From Streptomyces maremycinicus (lineage in GTDB: Bacteria > Actinomycetota > Actinomycetes > Streptomycetales > Streptomycetaceae), in the NCBI RefSeq assembly GCF_001184025.1, contig NZ_BBYG01000026.1, forward strand, positions 1-64,000: a stretch of DNA of 64,000 bases, given 5' to 3'. Shown piece by piece: positions 37,506 to 45,769 of this stretch. Below the pieces are notes generated by a model. That model was not told the DNA's origin, did not search any database, and saw only the letters and a list, made by a program, of their open reading frames with translations. Both the position numbers and the translations under genes were made by a program. The stretch's first letter is position 1. Each line of letters begins with the position of its first letter.

Positions 37506-37519
37506 CGCCGATGGCGAAC
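37506..37519 (-). promoter_or_regulatory. ClgR operator-like box upstream of clpC
   Basis: On the minus strand GTTCGC-CATCG-GCG fits the CGC-N5-GCG core with GTT flank described for ClgR, the activator of clp and lon genes in actinobacteria. It lies 32 bp upstream of the SigR-type -35 element. Confidence 0.65.
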
Positions 37520-37731
37520 GTGAGACGTCCTCTCCTGCGTGTCGCCCCCTCCCACTAGGGATGTCTTACCCGCTGCTACCGACAGTCCATGCCGTGGGCA
37601 CCGGTCTCCTCCGCTACGGGCGAACAACCTTGTGCCGCCCGACGCCCCCGACCGCCCCGATTGTCGACACCGAGCGCATCCGTACAAACACCCAGCGTAA
37701 CCCGGGGGCCTTCGGGACGGTTGCACTTGGC

Positions 37732-38418
37732 ATGGTTGGCTCAGTCCCGCCGGCTGTCTGCTCGGCCGCCGCCGCGATCCTCATGCTCCCCCTCCCCCGC
37801 CGGCCGCTCGATCCGGGCGATCCGGCCGAGGCGGCGGACCCGTGCGGTCCGGGCGATCCGTCCGGACCTGCCGACCGGATCCGCGGCTGGTACGAGAACG
37901 AACTGGGCTGGCCGACGGTGCCCGGGGAACCGGTGCGACTTTCGGTGGGCGAGCGCTTCGACGTGTTGGACGTGCCGGCCGAGGCGGGCCTCGCGGCGCT
38001 GCGGCGGCTCGCGCCGGGCTCGCCGGTGGCCGTGCGGGGCGACCGGATGCTGCTGCTGGTCGCGGCGGGCGGCGCCGAGGAGGTGCCGGGGATCCTCCGG
38101 TGGCTGGAGTGGGGCACGCTGCCGCTCGATCTGACGGCGACCGGCGCGGGCGGACTCATCGAGGCCCCGCTGCCTCCCCCCGGCACGGACCAGGGTCGCG
38201 GTCGGGGACCGGACCACCCCGGGCCGGTGCAGGGGGCCGCTGTCTGGCTGCGGCCCCCCGTGGCAGGGCGCGAGGCCGAGGCCTCGCTGCCGACGATGTC
38301 GGCGCTGGGGGGCGTTGGGGGCGCCCCCGATCTCGTACGGCTGGTGGACACGCTGGCGACGCACTGTCACCGTGTCCGGCTGCGGCGCGCGAGCGCTCAG
38401 CCGTTGGCCTTCTCGTAA
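37732..38418 (+). CDS. Prim-pol-like conserved protein between clpC and lsr2
   Basis: 228 residues from ATG 37732, or 211 from ATG 37783; neither has a good ribosome-binding site. After a Pro/Asp/Gly-rich start the protein reads RGWYENELGWPTVPGEPVRLSVGERFDVLDVPAEAGLAALRRL, resembling the N-terminal part of the bifunctional DNA primase/polymerase-like proteins common in Streptomyces. A later strand is LLLVAAGGAEEVPGILRWLEWG. The catalytic acidic residues of a true primase are not evident. The 3' end overlaps lsr2 by 22 bp tail to tail. Existence is fairly sure; function is not known. Confidence 0.7.
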   Translation: MVGSVPPAVCSAAAAILMLPLPRRPLDPGDPAEAADPCGPGDPSGPADRIRGWYENELGWPTVPGEPVRLSVGERFDVLDVPAEAGLAALRRLAPGSPVAVRGDRMLLLVAAGGAEEVPGILRWLEWGTLPLDLTATGAGGLIEAPLPPPGTDQGRGRGPDHPGPVQGAAVWLRPPVAGREAEASLPTMSALGGVGGAPDLVRLVDTLATHCHRVRLRRASAQPLAFS

Positions 38419-38732
38419 GCCTCGCGAATGGACGCCGGAACGCGGCCGCGGTCATTGACCTCGTGGCCGTTCTCCTTGGCCCACGCGCGGATCTGGGCGG
38501 TGTCCTGGCTGCCACCGGTGGCGGCGCGCGCCTTTCCGCGCCCACCAGAAGCACGGCCACCGGTACGACGGCCGCCCTTCACGTAGGGCTCGAGAAGTCC
38601 ACGGAGCTTGTCCGCATTGGTAGTCGTGAGATCGATCTCGTAGGTCTTGCCGTCCAGCGCGAACGTCACGGTCTCGTCCGCCTCGCCGCCGTCGAGGTCG
38701 TCGACAAGAAGGACCTGAACCTTCTGTGCCAC
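38397..38732 (-). CDS. lsr2: Nucleoid-associated protein Lsr2
   Basis: 111 residues, the H-NS-like xenogeneic silencer of actinobacteria. The N-terminal dimerisation domain is QKVQVLLVDDLDGGEADETVTFALDGKTYEIDL, a basic linker (KGGRRTGGRASGGRGKAR) follows, and the C-terminal AT-hook-like motif is Arg-Gly-Arg in HEVNDRGRVPASI. It binds AT-rich DNA and represses transferred and secondary-metabolite genes. GTG 38732 follows AAAGGAAA and gives the normal length. The upstream region is unusually AT-rich with a TATAAC -10. Confidence 0.97.
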   Translation of the reverse strand: MAQKVQVLLVDDLDGGEADETVTFALDGKTYEIDLTTTNADKLRGLLEPYVKGGRRTGGRASGGRGKARAATGGSQDTAQIRAWAKENGHEVNDRGRVPASIREAYEKANG

Positions 38733-38798
38733 CGGATTTCCTTTCATCGAAAACGTGAGGGCCGGGGGTCCGCGGCGTCCGCCGTTTAGCCGCGCCCT

Positions 38799-38845
38799 GT
38801 TATATGCAGTACAGCAGTACGTCGGAAAGCAAACCGCTTTTGCTG
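38799..38845 (-). promoter_or_regulatory. lsr2 promoter region, AT-rich with direct repeat
   Basis: On the minus strand TATAAC (38799-38804) is a good -10. Just upstream, GCAGTAC is repeated at 38806-38812 and 38814-38820 (plus-strand reading), followed by TTGCTTTCC and TTTTCCCAGCAAAAG. The patch is AT-rich for this genome and could be bound by Lsr2 itself. Confidence 0.55.
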
Positions 38846-38958
38846 GGAAAACACAAACCCCCGGCGGGAGCCCGCAGCCCGCTCCTCGCCCGGAAACGTG
38901 CGCGTTTCGGACATAGGGAACCCGGGCAAGGCGGGTCGGTGTGAATGGACCTCGACGA

Positions 38959-39507
38959 TCACAGATGCAGAAGCATCCGGCTGTTGCCCAAGGTGTTCGG
39001 TTTCACTCGTTCGAGTCCGAGGAACTCCGCGACGCCCTCGTCATAGGAACGCAGCAGCTCCGCGTACACATCGGTGTCGACCGGCGTCTCACCGATCTCC
39101 ACGAAGCCGTGCTTGCCGAAGAAGTCGACTTCGAAGGTCAGGCAGAAAACGCGTCGAACCCCGAGCCAGCGCGCGGTGTGGAGCAACTTCTCCAACAACT
39201 GGTGGCCGATGCCCGCGCCCTTGAGCCCGGGCTTCACCGCGAGAGTGCGGACTTCCGCCAGGTCTTCCCACATCACGTGCAGGGCGCCGCAGCCGACCAC
39301 CTCGGCGTTGTCGTCGCGTTCGGCGACCCAGAACTCCTGGATGTCCTCGTAAAGCGTCACCGTCGCTTTGTCGAGCAGGATGCCGCCGCGGACGTGGGCG
39401 TCAAGGAGACGGCGCACGGCGGCGACATCGCCGGTCCGGGCCCGGCGGACGGTGATGGCTTTAGCGGTGACTTCGGGGTTCTCGGCCGAGGGACTCTCTG
39501 CTGACAT
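38959..39507 (-). CDS. GNAT family amino-acid N-acetyltransferase (ArgA-like)
   Basis: 182 residues with one GNAT domain: ITVRRARTGDVAAVRRLL at the start, then EVRTLAVKPGLKGAGIGHQLLEKLL holding the acetyl-CoA motif (Q/RxxGxG/A reads LKGAGIG). The end is FFGKHGFVEIGE. It resembles the short actinobacterial N-acetylglutamate synthases that feed arginine synthesis, so L-glutamate is a likely substrate (inference). ATG 39507 lies six bases after TAGCGT. The BlaI-type gene lies just upstream on the same strand. Confidence 0.85.
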   Translation of the reverse strand: MSAESPSAENPEVTAKAITVRRARTGDVAAVRRLLDAHVRGGILLDKATVTLYEDIQEFWVAERDDNAEVVGCGALHVMWEDLAEVRTLAVKPGLKGAGIGHQLLEKLLHTARWLGVRRVFCLTFEVDFFGKHGFVEIGETPVDTDVYAELLRSYDEGVAEFLGLERVKPNTLGNSRMLLHL

Positions 39508-39516
39508 GTGCGGACG

Positions 39517-39978
39517 CTATCGCCCGTCGGCCTCCGTCGCCGAGCCGGGGTTCTCACCGGCACTCCCCGTACTCCGCGTACTCTCCGGACTCCCCGCAGT
39601 CGCGGGTCCGGCAGTTTCCGGTCCCTGGACCATGCGTACGGCGTCGTTCAGCGCCTGCCGCTGTTCCTCGCTCATCATCCCGAAGAAGGCGACGAGAGCG
39701 GCGGCGGGGTTGTCGCTCTGCGCCCAGGCGTCGTTCATCAGGGCGGCCGCGTAGGCGGCCCGGGTCGAGACCGCCTCATATCGATAGGCCCGGCCTTCGG
39801 CTTCACGGCGCACCCAGCCCTTCTGATGGAGATTGTCCAAAACGGTCATCACCGTGGTGTAGGCGATGGACCGTTCCTGCTGAAGGTCTTCCAGGACTTC
39901 TCGAACGGTCACCGGGCGGTTCCACTTCCACACCCGCGTCATGACCGAGTCTTCGAGTTCTCCCAATGGGCGAGGCAC
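39517..39978 (-). CDS. BlaI/MecI family transcriptional repressor
   Basis: 153 residues. The winged helix is LGELEDSVMTRVWKWNRPVTVREVLEDLQQ, then SIAYTTVMTVLDNLHQKGWVRREAEGRAYRYEA, the diagnostic BlaI block. The C-terminal dimerisation region ends in a Ser/Thr/Gly tail. No BlaR-type peptidase gene is adjacent, so the inducing signal and target are unknown. GTG 39978 is eight bases after TATTGT without a ribosome-binding site, which suggests a leaderless message. It is nine bases from the downstream acetyltransferase gene. Confidence 0.9.
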   Translation of the reverse strand: MPRPLGELEDSVMTRVWKWNRPVTVREVLEDLQQERSIAYTTVMTVLDNLHQKGWVRREAEGRAYRYEAVSTRAAYAAALMNDAWAQSDNPAAALVAFFGMMSEEQRQALNDAVRMVQGPETAGPATAGSPESTRSTGSAGENPGSATEADGR

Positions 39979-40053
39979 AGCTCAGAACAATAGTGGGAGA
40001 TCTCGCCAATCGCGTGCCGGACGTGCGCTTTCATCGGCAAACGGGAACAAAAA

Positions 40054-40085
40054 GGGCGTACGGCTCCGAAAGGAGCCGCACGCCC
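40054..40085 (-). terminator. Intrinsic terminator with T-run after the small membrane protein gene
   Basis: GGGCGTACGGCTCC (40054-40067) and GGAGCCGCACGCCC (40072-40085) form a 14-bp stem with one mismatch and a GAAA loop. On the minus strand it is followed by TTTTTGTT. A true T-tract is rare in this genome, so this is a strong rho-independent terminator. Confidence 0.9.
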
Positions 40086-40112
40086 GGGCAGTGCGGAAGC
40101 GTCGCGGGACGG

Positions 40113-40292
40113 TCAGGCGTCGGGGCTCACGGCGGCCTGACGGGCGCCGTCCGCGCGCGCGAGGACGGCGTCGACGGCCGCGTCCTCCTTGGCCTTGTTG
40201 GCGCCGCCCTGGGTCTTCACGATCACCCTGATCACACCGACGAAGAACACGGCCATGACGACGGGAGGCACGAGCGCGGAGACGTAGTCCAT
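40113..40292 (-). CDS. Small single-pass membrane protein
   Basis: 59 residues: one helix (VSALVPPVVMAVFFVGVIRVIV) followed by a charged cytoplasmic tail (KAKEDAAVDAVLARADGARQ). The ATG at 40290-40292 and the excellent terminator 30 bp after the stop support a real gene. Function is unknown; small proteins of this layout are conserved in Streptomyces. Confidence 0.75.
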   Translation of the reverse strand: MDYVSALVPPVVMAVFFVGVIRVIVKTQGGANKAKEDAAVDAVLARADGARQAAVSPDA

Positions 40293-40344
40293 GGATCCAG
40301 GGTAGCCAGGGCGGCGCGGGACATCGGGGCGGGGTCGCCCCGTG

Positions 40345-41064
40345 TCAGCCCGCCGCCAGCCGCCGCTCCTCCGGGCCGGCGGGCGGCGGGGCCGGCCTGC
40401 GGCGCGGGAAGACCTCGCCCGGCGTGGGGACGGGCCGCCGTCCGGGCTCGGGGGCGGGATCGGCCGGCACCGGACCGGGAGCAGGGGTGGCGGGCTTCCC
40501 GGCGGGCTTTTCGCGCGGCTCCCCTGCCGGCCGCCCGTCCTGATCGCCGGCGGCGAGGGCCGGGCGGGCGCAGCTGTCCGCGGAGAGCCCCCCGGGGAGG
40601 GCCAGGAGCCGGGTACGGGACGCCGGGACGGTGGGAGCGGCCTCCGGGGCCCTGCGGGTCGCACGGCGGGCCAGACGGGCGCGTACGTCGCGTTCGGCGA
40701 GCGTCTGGCAGCGGCGCAGGAGGGCGGCGGCCGTGGGGTTGCCGCGCAGGGCGCGCAGGGCGGCGAGGTCGTCGGGCTCGGGCCGGTAGCCGGCCGGCAG
40801 TACCTCCTCGAGGAGCGCGAGGTAGCCGGCCGCGGTGCCGGGGAGGGCGGCGCGGTACCGGGCGAGGTCGGCCACCAGGAAGGCCCGTAGTCGGGCCGCC
40901 TCGCGGGTCGCCTCGTCGAGGGACTCGGCGAGGCGATGGCAGTCCTGGATGTCCTCGGCGGAGACGGGGCCGGGGTGGAGGGCGAGGGCGAGGGCGCGGC
41001 GGAGCACGCGCAGCTCCTCCGCGCCGAACGCCATGCCGCCGCGGGATCCATAGGGCGTGGGCAT
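40345..41064 (-). CDS. Conserved hypothetical protein, alpha-helical with proline-rich tail
   Basis: 239 residues. Residues 10-130 are helical and charged (EELRVLRRALALALHPGPVSAEDIQDCHRLAESLDEATREAARL). The rest is a Pro/Ala/Gly-rich tail. I recognise no domain. The ATG at 41062-41064 lies six bases after TATCGT on the minus strand, with GTCGAA 17 bp upstream, another leaderless-looking start. It precedes the small membrane protein gene by 52 bp on the same strand and may be co-transcribed with it. Confidence 0.7.
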   Translation of the reverse strand: MPTPYGSRGGMAFGAEELRVLRRALALALHPGPVSAEDIQDCHRLAESLDEATREAARLRAFLVADLARYRAALPGTAAGYLALLEEVLPAGYRPEPDDLAALRALRGNPTAAALLRRCQTLAERDVRARLARRATRRAPEAAPTVPASRTRLLALPGGLSADSCARPALAAGDQDGRPAGEPREKPAGKPATPAPGPVPADPAPEPGRRPVPTPGEVFPRRRPAPPPAGPEERRLAAG

Positions 41065-41148
41065 GCCGCGACGATACGCGCTAATCAGACAAATTCGACA
41101 TAAGGGACGGGTGTGGCGCGTCGGTGATCCACCCTGGTGACCCCACCT

Positions 41149-41229
41149 CCGCCCCTGCCTCCGCCCGCCTCACCCCGCCTCCCCTCGCCCACGAAGACGG
41201 GGCGGAGGCGAGGGCGAGAGCAGGGGCGG
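41149..41229 (-). terminator. Large GC-rich stem-loop after coaX
   Basis: CCGCCCCTG (41149-41157) pairs with CAGGGGCGG (41221-41229), and inner CTCCGCCC pairs with GGGCGGAG near 41200. It lies just past the coaX stop on the minus strand and probably ends the pan-nad-coaX transcript. Confidence 0.6.
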
Positions 41230-41240
41230 GGGCGGGGCGC

Positions 41241-42038
41241 TCACATGCGGGACACGTTCCGCTCGTAGACCAGGCGCAGCCCGATCAGCGTCAGCCACGG
41301 CTCGTGCTCGTCGATCACGGAGGACTCGCCGAGCACGGTCGGTGCCAGCCCGCCCGTCGCGATGACCGTGACCTCGTCCGGGTCGTCCGCCAGTTCGCGG
41401 GCCATCCGGGTCACCACGCCGTCGACCTGGCCGGCGAACCCGTAGACGATCCCGGACTGCATCGCCTCGACCGTGTTCTTGCCGATCACGCTCCGCGGCC
41501 GGGCCACCTCGATCTTGCGCAGCTGCGCGGCCTTGACGCCCAGCGCCTCCACGGAGATCTCGATGCCGGGGGCGATGACCCCGCCGACGTACTCCCCGCG
41601 CGCGCTGACCGCGTCGAACGTCGTCGCCGTGCCGAAGTCGACGACGATCGCCGGACCGCCGTAGAGCTCGTTCGCCGCGACCGCGTTGATGATGCGGTCG
41701 GCGCCGACCTCCTTGGGGTTGTCGAAGAGGATCGGCACACCCGTCTTCACGCCGGGTTCGACCAGCACGGCGGGCACGTCGCCGTAGTAGCGCCGGGTCA
41801 CCTCGCGCAGTTCGTGCAGCACGGAGGGCACGGTCGCGCAGATGGCGATGCCGTCGATGCCGTCGCCCAGTTCCTCTCCGAGCAGCGGGTGCGTCCCCAT
41901 CAGGCCTTGCAGGAGCACGGCCAGTTCGTCCGCGGTCCGGCGGGCGTCGGTGGAGATCCGCCAGTGCTCGACGATGTCCTCACCGTCGAACAGGCCGAGC
42001 ACGGTGTGCGTGTTGCCCACGTCGATCGTCAGCAGCAT
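41241..42038 (-). CDS. coaX: Type III pantothenate kinase
   Basis: 265 residues. Phosphorylates pantothenate, the first step of CoA synthesis. Actin-like fold markers: MLLTIDVGNTHTVLGLF (phosphate loop with catalytic Asp6), NPKEVGADRIINAVAA, AIVVDFGTATTFDAV and VIATGGLAPTVL. Type III enzymes are not feedback-inhibited by CoA. It is the last gene of a run from the DUF2520 gene through panC, nadB and nadC (16 bp after nadC), so pantothenate made by PanC is used by the same operon. Confidence 0.96.
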   Translation of the reverse strand: MLLTIDVGNTHTVLGLFDGEDIVEHWRISTDARRTADELAVLLQGLMGTHPLLGEELGDGIDGIAICATVPSVLHELREVTRRYYGDVPAVLVEPGVKTGVPILFDNPKEVGADRIINAVAANELYGGPAIVVDFGTATTFDAVSARGEYVGGVIAPGIEISVEALGVKAAQLRKIEVARPRSVIGKNTVEAMQSGIVYGFAGQVDGVVTRMARELADDPDEVTVIATGGLAPTVLGESSVIDEHEPWLTLIGLRLVYERNVSRM

Positions 42039-42054
42039 GGCCGGTCCCCGTTCC

Positions 42055-43059
42055 CTACTCCGCCGCCCGCAGATCCAGACCGATGTCCAGGATCGGCGAG
42101 GAGTGCGTCAGGGCACCGACGGCGAGGAAGTCGACGCCGGTGTCGGCGTACGCCTTGGCGTTGACCAGGGTCAGCCGGCCCGACGCCTCCAGCAGTGCGC
42201 GCCCGCCGACGACACCGACGGCCTCCGCGCACTCCCCGGGCGTGAAGTTGTCCAGCAGGATGAGGTCGGCACCGGCGTCGACCACCTCCCGCAGCTGGTG
42301 CAGGGTGTCGACCTCGACCTCGATCGGCACGTCCGGGAACGTCTCCCGCACGGCCTCGAAGGCCTGGGCGACGCCACCCGCGGCGACCACGTGGTTGTCC
42401 TTGACCAGCGCCGCGTCGGACAGCGACATGCGGTGGTTGACGCCTCCGCCGCAGCGGACGGCGAACTTCTCCAGCGAACGCAGGCCCGGCGTCGTCTTGC
42501 GGGTGTCCCGCACGCGCGCCTTGGTGCCCTCCAGGACGTCCGCCCACGCGCGCGTGGCGGTGGCGATGCCCGACAGCCGGCACAGCAGGTTGAGCGCGCT
42601 GCGCTCGGCGGTGAGCAGGTCACGCGTGCGGGTGGTGACGGACAGCAGCTTCTGGCCCGCCTCGACCCGGTCGCCGTCCTCCACGTGCCGCTCGACCTCG
42701 AACTCGTCCGTGCAGACGACCGAGACGACCGCCTCGGCGATCCTGAGCCCCGCCACCACGCCCGCCTCGCGCGCGGTGAAGTCGGCGGTGGCGACCGCCT
42801 CCTCGGGGATGGTCGCGACGGTGGTCACGTCGACGCCGTGGGCCAGGTCCTCCTGGATGGCGACGTTGGCGATGTCCTCGACCTCCACGGGGTCGAGTCC
42901 GGCGTCGGACAGCAGCTGGGCGAGGGCGGGGTCGAGCCCGCACTCCGCGTACTCGGCGTAGCCCTCGCCGGCGAGGTCGGTGTCGGCGCCACAGGCACAG
43001 CCGTCGCCGCAGCCGCCGCTCTGGGCAAGGGGAAGGTCGGGGGTGCTCACGTCTGTCAC
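42055..43059 (-). CDS. nadC: Nicotinate-nucleotide pyrophosphorylase (carboxylating)
   Basis: 334 residues. Converts quinolinate and PRPP to nicotinate mononucleotide. Markers: AIQEDLAHGVDVTTVATIP, LNLLCRLSGIATATRAW, DTRKTTPGLRSLEKFAVRCGGGVNHR (PRPP and quinolinate binding) and ILLDNFTPGE. It carries an extra N-terminus of about 35 residues with CGDGCACG, not part of the usual enzyme. The GTG at 43057-43059 overlaps the nadB stop by 4 bp; GTG 43050 is an alternative start. Confidence 0.96.
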   Translation of the reverse strand: MTDVSTPDLPLAQSGGCGDGCACGADTDLAGEGYAEYAECGLDPALAQLLSDAGLDPVEVEDIANVAIQEDLAHGVDVTTVATIPEEAVATADFTAREAGVVAGLRIAEAVVSVVCTDEFEVERHVEDGDRVEAGQKLLSVTTRTRDLLTAERSALNLLCRLSGIATATRAWADVLEGTKARVRDTRKTTPGLRSLEKFAVRCGGGVNHRMSLSDAALVKDNHVVAAGGVAQAFEAVRETFPDVPIEVEVDTLHQLREVVDAGADLILLDNFTPGECAEAVGVVGGRALLEASGRLTLVNAKAYADTGVDFLAVGALTHSSPILDIGLDLRAAE

Positions 43060-44771
43060 TGCTCCTGGAGGTGCTGCCGGGTCGGGGGGAAGTCTGCGGT
43101 ATCGGTGGTGTGCAGGGCGAGCGTGCGGTCCGGATTCAGCCGTACGACGATGTGCCGGCGCCAGTTCGCGTCGTCGCGGTCGGCGTGGTCCTCCCGCCAG
43201 TGGCAGCCGCGGGTCTCCTCGCGCTGCCGGGCCGCGGCGACCAGGACCCGCGCCACGCACAGGAGGTTGGTGGCCTCCCAGGTGTCGACGCCGGGCTCGG
43301 CCGTCTTGCCGTTCTCGTCGAGGGCGTCGCGGGCCTCGGCGTGCAGCCGCACCAGCTGGCCGGCCGCCTTCTCCAGCGACGCGGCGGAGCGCAGGACGCC
43401 CGCGCCGTCGCTCATGATCCGCTGGATGGCGAACCGGGCCTCCGGGGCGAGGAGCGGGTGTGCCGGCTTCTGCGGGTGGTCGACGGGCACGGGCACCCGC
43501 GCGGGCAGGCCGTCGTCCGGCCGGCCCTCCACGATGTCGGTGACGATGCGCTCGGCGTAGACGAGGCCCTCCAGGAGCGAGTTCGACGCCAGTCGGTTCG
43601 CGCCGTGCACCCCGGTGCAGGCCACCTCGCCGCACGCGTAGAGGCCCGGGACGGTCGTCCGGCCCCGGGAGTCCGTGCGCACGCCCCCGGAGGCGTAGTG
43701 GGCCGCCGGGGCGACCGGGACGGGCTCGGTGACGGGGTCGATGCCGTGGGCGCGGCAGGCGGCCAGGATCGTCGGGAAGCGGTGCTCCCACATGTCGGCG
43801 CCGAAGTGGCGGGCGTCGAGGAACATGTGCCCGGCGTCCTGCTCCTGCATACGGCGCATGATGCCCTTGGCGACGATGTCCCGGGGCGCCAGCTCGGCCA
43901 GCTCGTGCTGCCCGACCATGAAGCGCACACCGTCCGCGTCGACCAGGTGGGCGCCCTCGCCGCGCACCGCCTCGGAGACGAGGGGCTGCTGGCCCTCCGC
44001 GTCCGAGCCGAGGAACAGCACGGTCGGGTGGAACTGGACGAACTCCAGGTCGGAGACCTCGGCACCCGCGCGCAGGGCGAGCGCCACGCCGTCGCCGGTG
44101 GACACCGAGGGGTTGGTGGTGGCGGCGAACACCTGGCCCATGCCGCCGGTCGCGAGGACGACCGCGGGGGCGTGCACGGCTCCGACGCCGTCGTGCTGGC
44201 CCTCGCCCATGACGTGCAGGGTGACTCCGGCGGTGTGCCCGTCGGCGTCCAAGAGCAGATCCAGCACGAGCGCGTTCTCGATCGTGCGCAGGCCACGCGC
44301 GCGTACCGCCTCGACGAGCGCTCGGGAGATCTCCGCGCCGGTCGCGTCGCCGCCCGCGTGCGCGATACGGCGGCGGTGGTGGCCGCCCTCCCGGGTGAGC
44401 TCCAGGCCGCCTTCCTCCGACTCGTCGAAGTGGGCGCCGGTCTCGATCAGCCGGCGCACGGCGTCGGGGCCCTCGGTGACGAGGATGCGTACGGCTTCCT
44501 CGTCGCACAGGCCGACGCCCGCCACCAGTGTGTCGGCCAGGTGCTGTTCGGGTGTGTCGCCCTCGCCCAGGGCCGCGGCTATGCCGCCCTGCGCCCAGCG
44601 GGTGGAGCCGTCGTCGAGCCGGGCCTTGGTGACGACGACCGTCGTCAGGCCGGCGGCCTCGCAGCGCAGGGCCGCGGTGAGACCGGCGACGCCGGAGCCC
44701 ACGACCACGACGTCCGCGGCGATGTTCCACCCGGGCGCGGGCGCGTGCAGTCGTATGCCTGTGCTGGTCAC
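43056..44771 (-). CDS. nadB: L-aspartate oxidase
   Basis: 571 residues, an FAD enzyme that oxidises aspartate to iminoaspartate for NAD synthesis. Markers: the FAD Rossmann motif VVVVGSGVAGLTAALRCE, ARLDDGSTRWAQGGIAAA, REGGHHRRRIAHAGGDATG with the substrate-binding His/Arg cluster, VVLATGGMGQVFA and HYASGGVRTDSRGRT. GTG 44771 overlaps the panC stop by 4 bp, and nadC overlaps its own stop. nadA (quinolinate synthase) is not in the window. Confidence 0.96.
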   Translation of the reverse strand: MTSTGIRLHAPAPGWNIAADVVVVGSGVAGLTAALRCEAAGLTTVVVTKARLDDGSTRWAQGGIAAALGEGDTPEQHLADTLVAGVGLCDEEAVRILVTEGPDAVRRLIETGAHFDESEEGGLELTREGGHHRRRIAHAGGDATGAEISRALVEAVRARGLRTIENALVLDLLLDADGHTAGVTLHVMGEGQHDGVGAVHAPAVVLATGGMGQVFAATTNPSVSTGDGVALALRAGAEVSDLEFVQFHPTVLFLGSDAEGQQPLVSEAVRGEGAHLVDADGVRFMVGQHELAELAPRDIVAKGIMRRMQEQDAGHMFLDARHFGADMWEHRFPTILAACRAHGIDPVTEPVPVAPAAHYASGGVRTDSRGRTTVPGLYACGEVACTGVHGANRLASNSLLEGLVYAERIVTDIVEGRPDDGLPARVPVPVDHPQKPAHPLLAPEARFAIQRIMSDGAGVLRSAASLEKAAGQLVRLHAEARDALDENGKTAEPGVDTWEATNLLCVARVLVAAARQREETRGCHWREDHADRDDANWRRHIVVRLNPDRTLALHTTDTADFPPTRQHLQEQ

Positions 44772-45769
44772 GAGGCGGCTCCGAAGGTCAGGGGGAGGTT
44801 GTCGATCAACCGGGTCGTGCCGACCCTGGCGGCGACGGCGAGGACGGCCTCGCCGGTGAAGTCGTCCTCGAGGTCGGTGATCTCCGTGAAGTCCGAGGGG
44901 TCGACCAGCGCGAGGTAGTCCAGTTCGAGCGGCGGGTCCAGCCGGGCGGCCTCGTCGAGGACCTGGCGGGCCGCCGCGCGGACGGCCGCCGGGTTGCCGG
45001 GGGCGGCCTTGGCGACGGCGTGCGCGTCGGCCGCGGCGCGGGACTCCCCCAGGGCGCTGAGCGCCTCGGCACGCGCGCGCGTGGCGGGCACCTGACGTGC
45101 GCGGGCCCGCAGTGCCTCCTGCGCGGCGTGCCGGTCACGGCCCGCGAACAGGGCCTGGGAGAGCGCCAGCGCGGTGCGCCGGCCCGCGGCGGACAGATAG
45201 CGGTTGCGGCTGGACAGGGCCAGCCCGTCCTCCTCGCGCACGGTGGGCACGCCGACGATCTCCACGCCGAAGTTCAGGTCCCGCGTCATGCGGCGGATCA
45301 GGGCGAGCTGCTGGGCGTCCTTCTGCCCGAAGAGGGCGGTGTCCGGCCGGGTGAGGTGCAGCAGCTTGGCGACGACGGTGAGCATGCCGTCGAAGTGCCC
45401 GGGCCGGGAGCTGCCCTCGAGGCGCTCCCCCATGGGGCCCGCGGTGATGCGGACCTGAGGCTCGCCGCCCGGGTAGACCTCGTCCACGGACGGGGCGAAC
45501 ACGACGTCCGCGCCGGCCTGCTCGGCGAGCTTGAGATCGGCGTCCAGGGTGCGCGGGTAGCGGTCGAGGTCCTCGCCCGCGCCGAACTGGAGCGGGTTGA
45601 CGAAGACCGTGACGACGACCTCGCCGTGCGGTCCGGCGAGTTCCCGGGCCGTGCGGACGAGGGTGGCGTGTCCCTCGTGCAGGGCGCCCATGGTCATCAC
45701 GACGGCCCGGCGGCCGGCACGCGCGCGTGCGTGCAGTTCGGCGGCGGTGCGCAGCAGGGTGGTGGTCAT
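44768..45769 (-). CDS. panC: Pantothenate synthetase
   Basis: 333 residues. Joins pantoate and beta-alanine with ATP. Markers: VVMTMGALHEGHATLV (HxGH), VTVFVNPLQFG, KLLHLTRPDTALFGQKDAQQL (KMSKS-like area follows) and GLALSSRNRYLSA. At 333 residues it is slightly longer than the usual 280-310, with extra Ala-rich sequence near residue 240. It is translationally coupled at both ends (4-bp overlaps with the DUF2520 gene and nadB). Confidence 0.96.
   Translation of the reverse strand: MTTTLLRTAAELHARARAGRRAVVMTMGALHEGHATLVRTARELAGPHGEVVVTVFVNPLQFGAGEDLDRYPRTLDADLKLAEQAGADVVFAPSVDEVYPGGEPQVRITAGPMGERLEGSSRPGHFDGMLTVVAKLLHLTRPDTALFGQKDAQQLALIRRMTRDLNFGVEIVGVPTVREEDGLALSSRNRYLSAAGRRTALALSQALFAGRDRHAAQEALRARARQVPATRARAEALSALGESRAAADAHAVAKAAPGNPAAVRAAARQVLDEAARLDPPLELDYLALVDPSDFTEITDLEDDFTGEAVLAVAARVGTTRLIDNLPLTFGAAS

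Larger units (their letters stand above)
37302..37731. other. Upstream region of clpC
   Basis: 430 bp between clpC and the next plus-strand gene. It carries the SigR-type promoter (37448-37474) and ClgR box (37506-37519) described separately. The remainder to 37731 has no recognisable gene; the plus-strand gene must be driven from its right-hand part. Confidence 0.6.
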
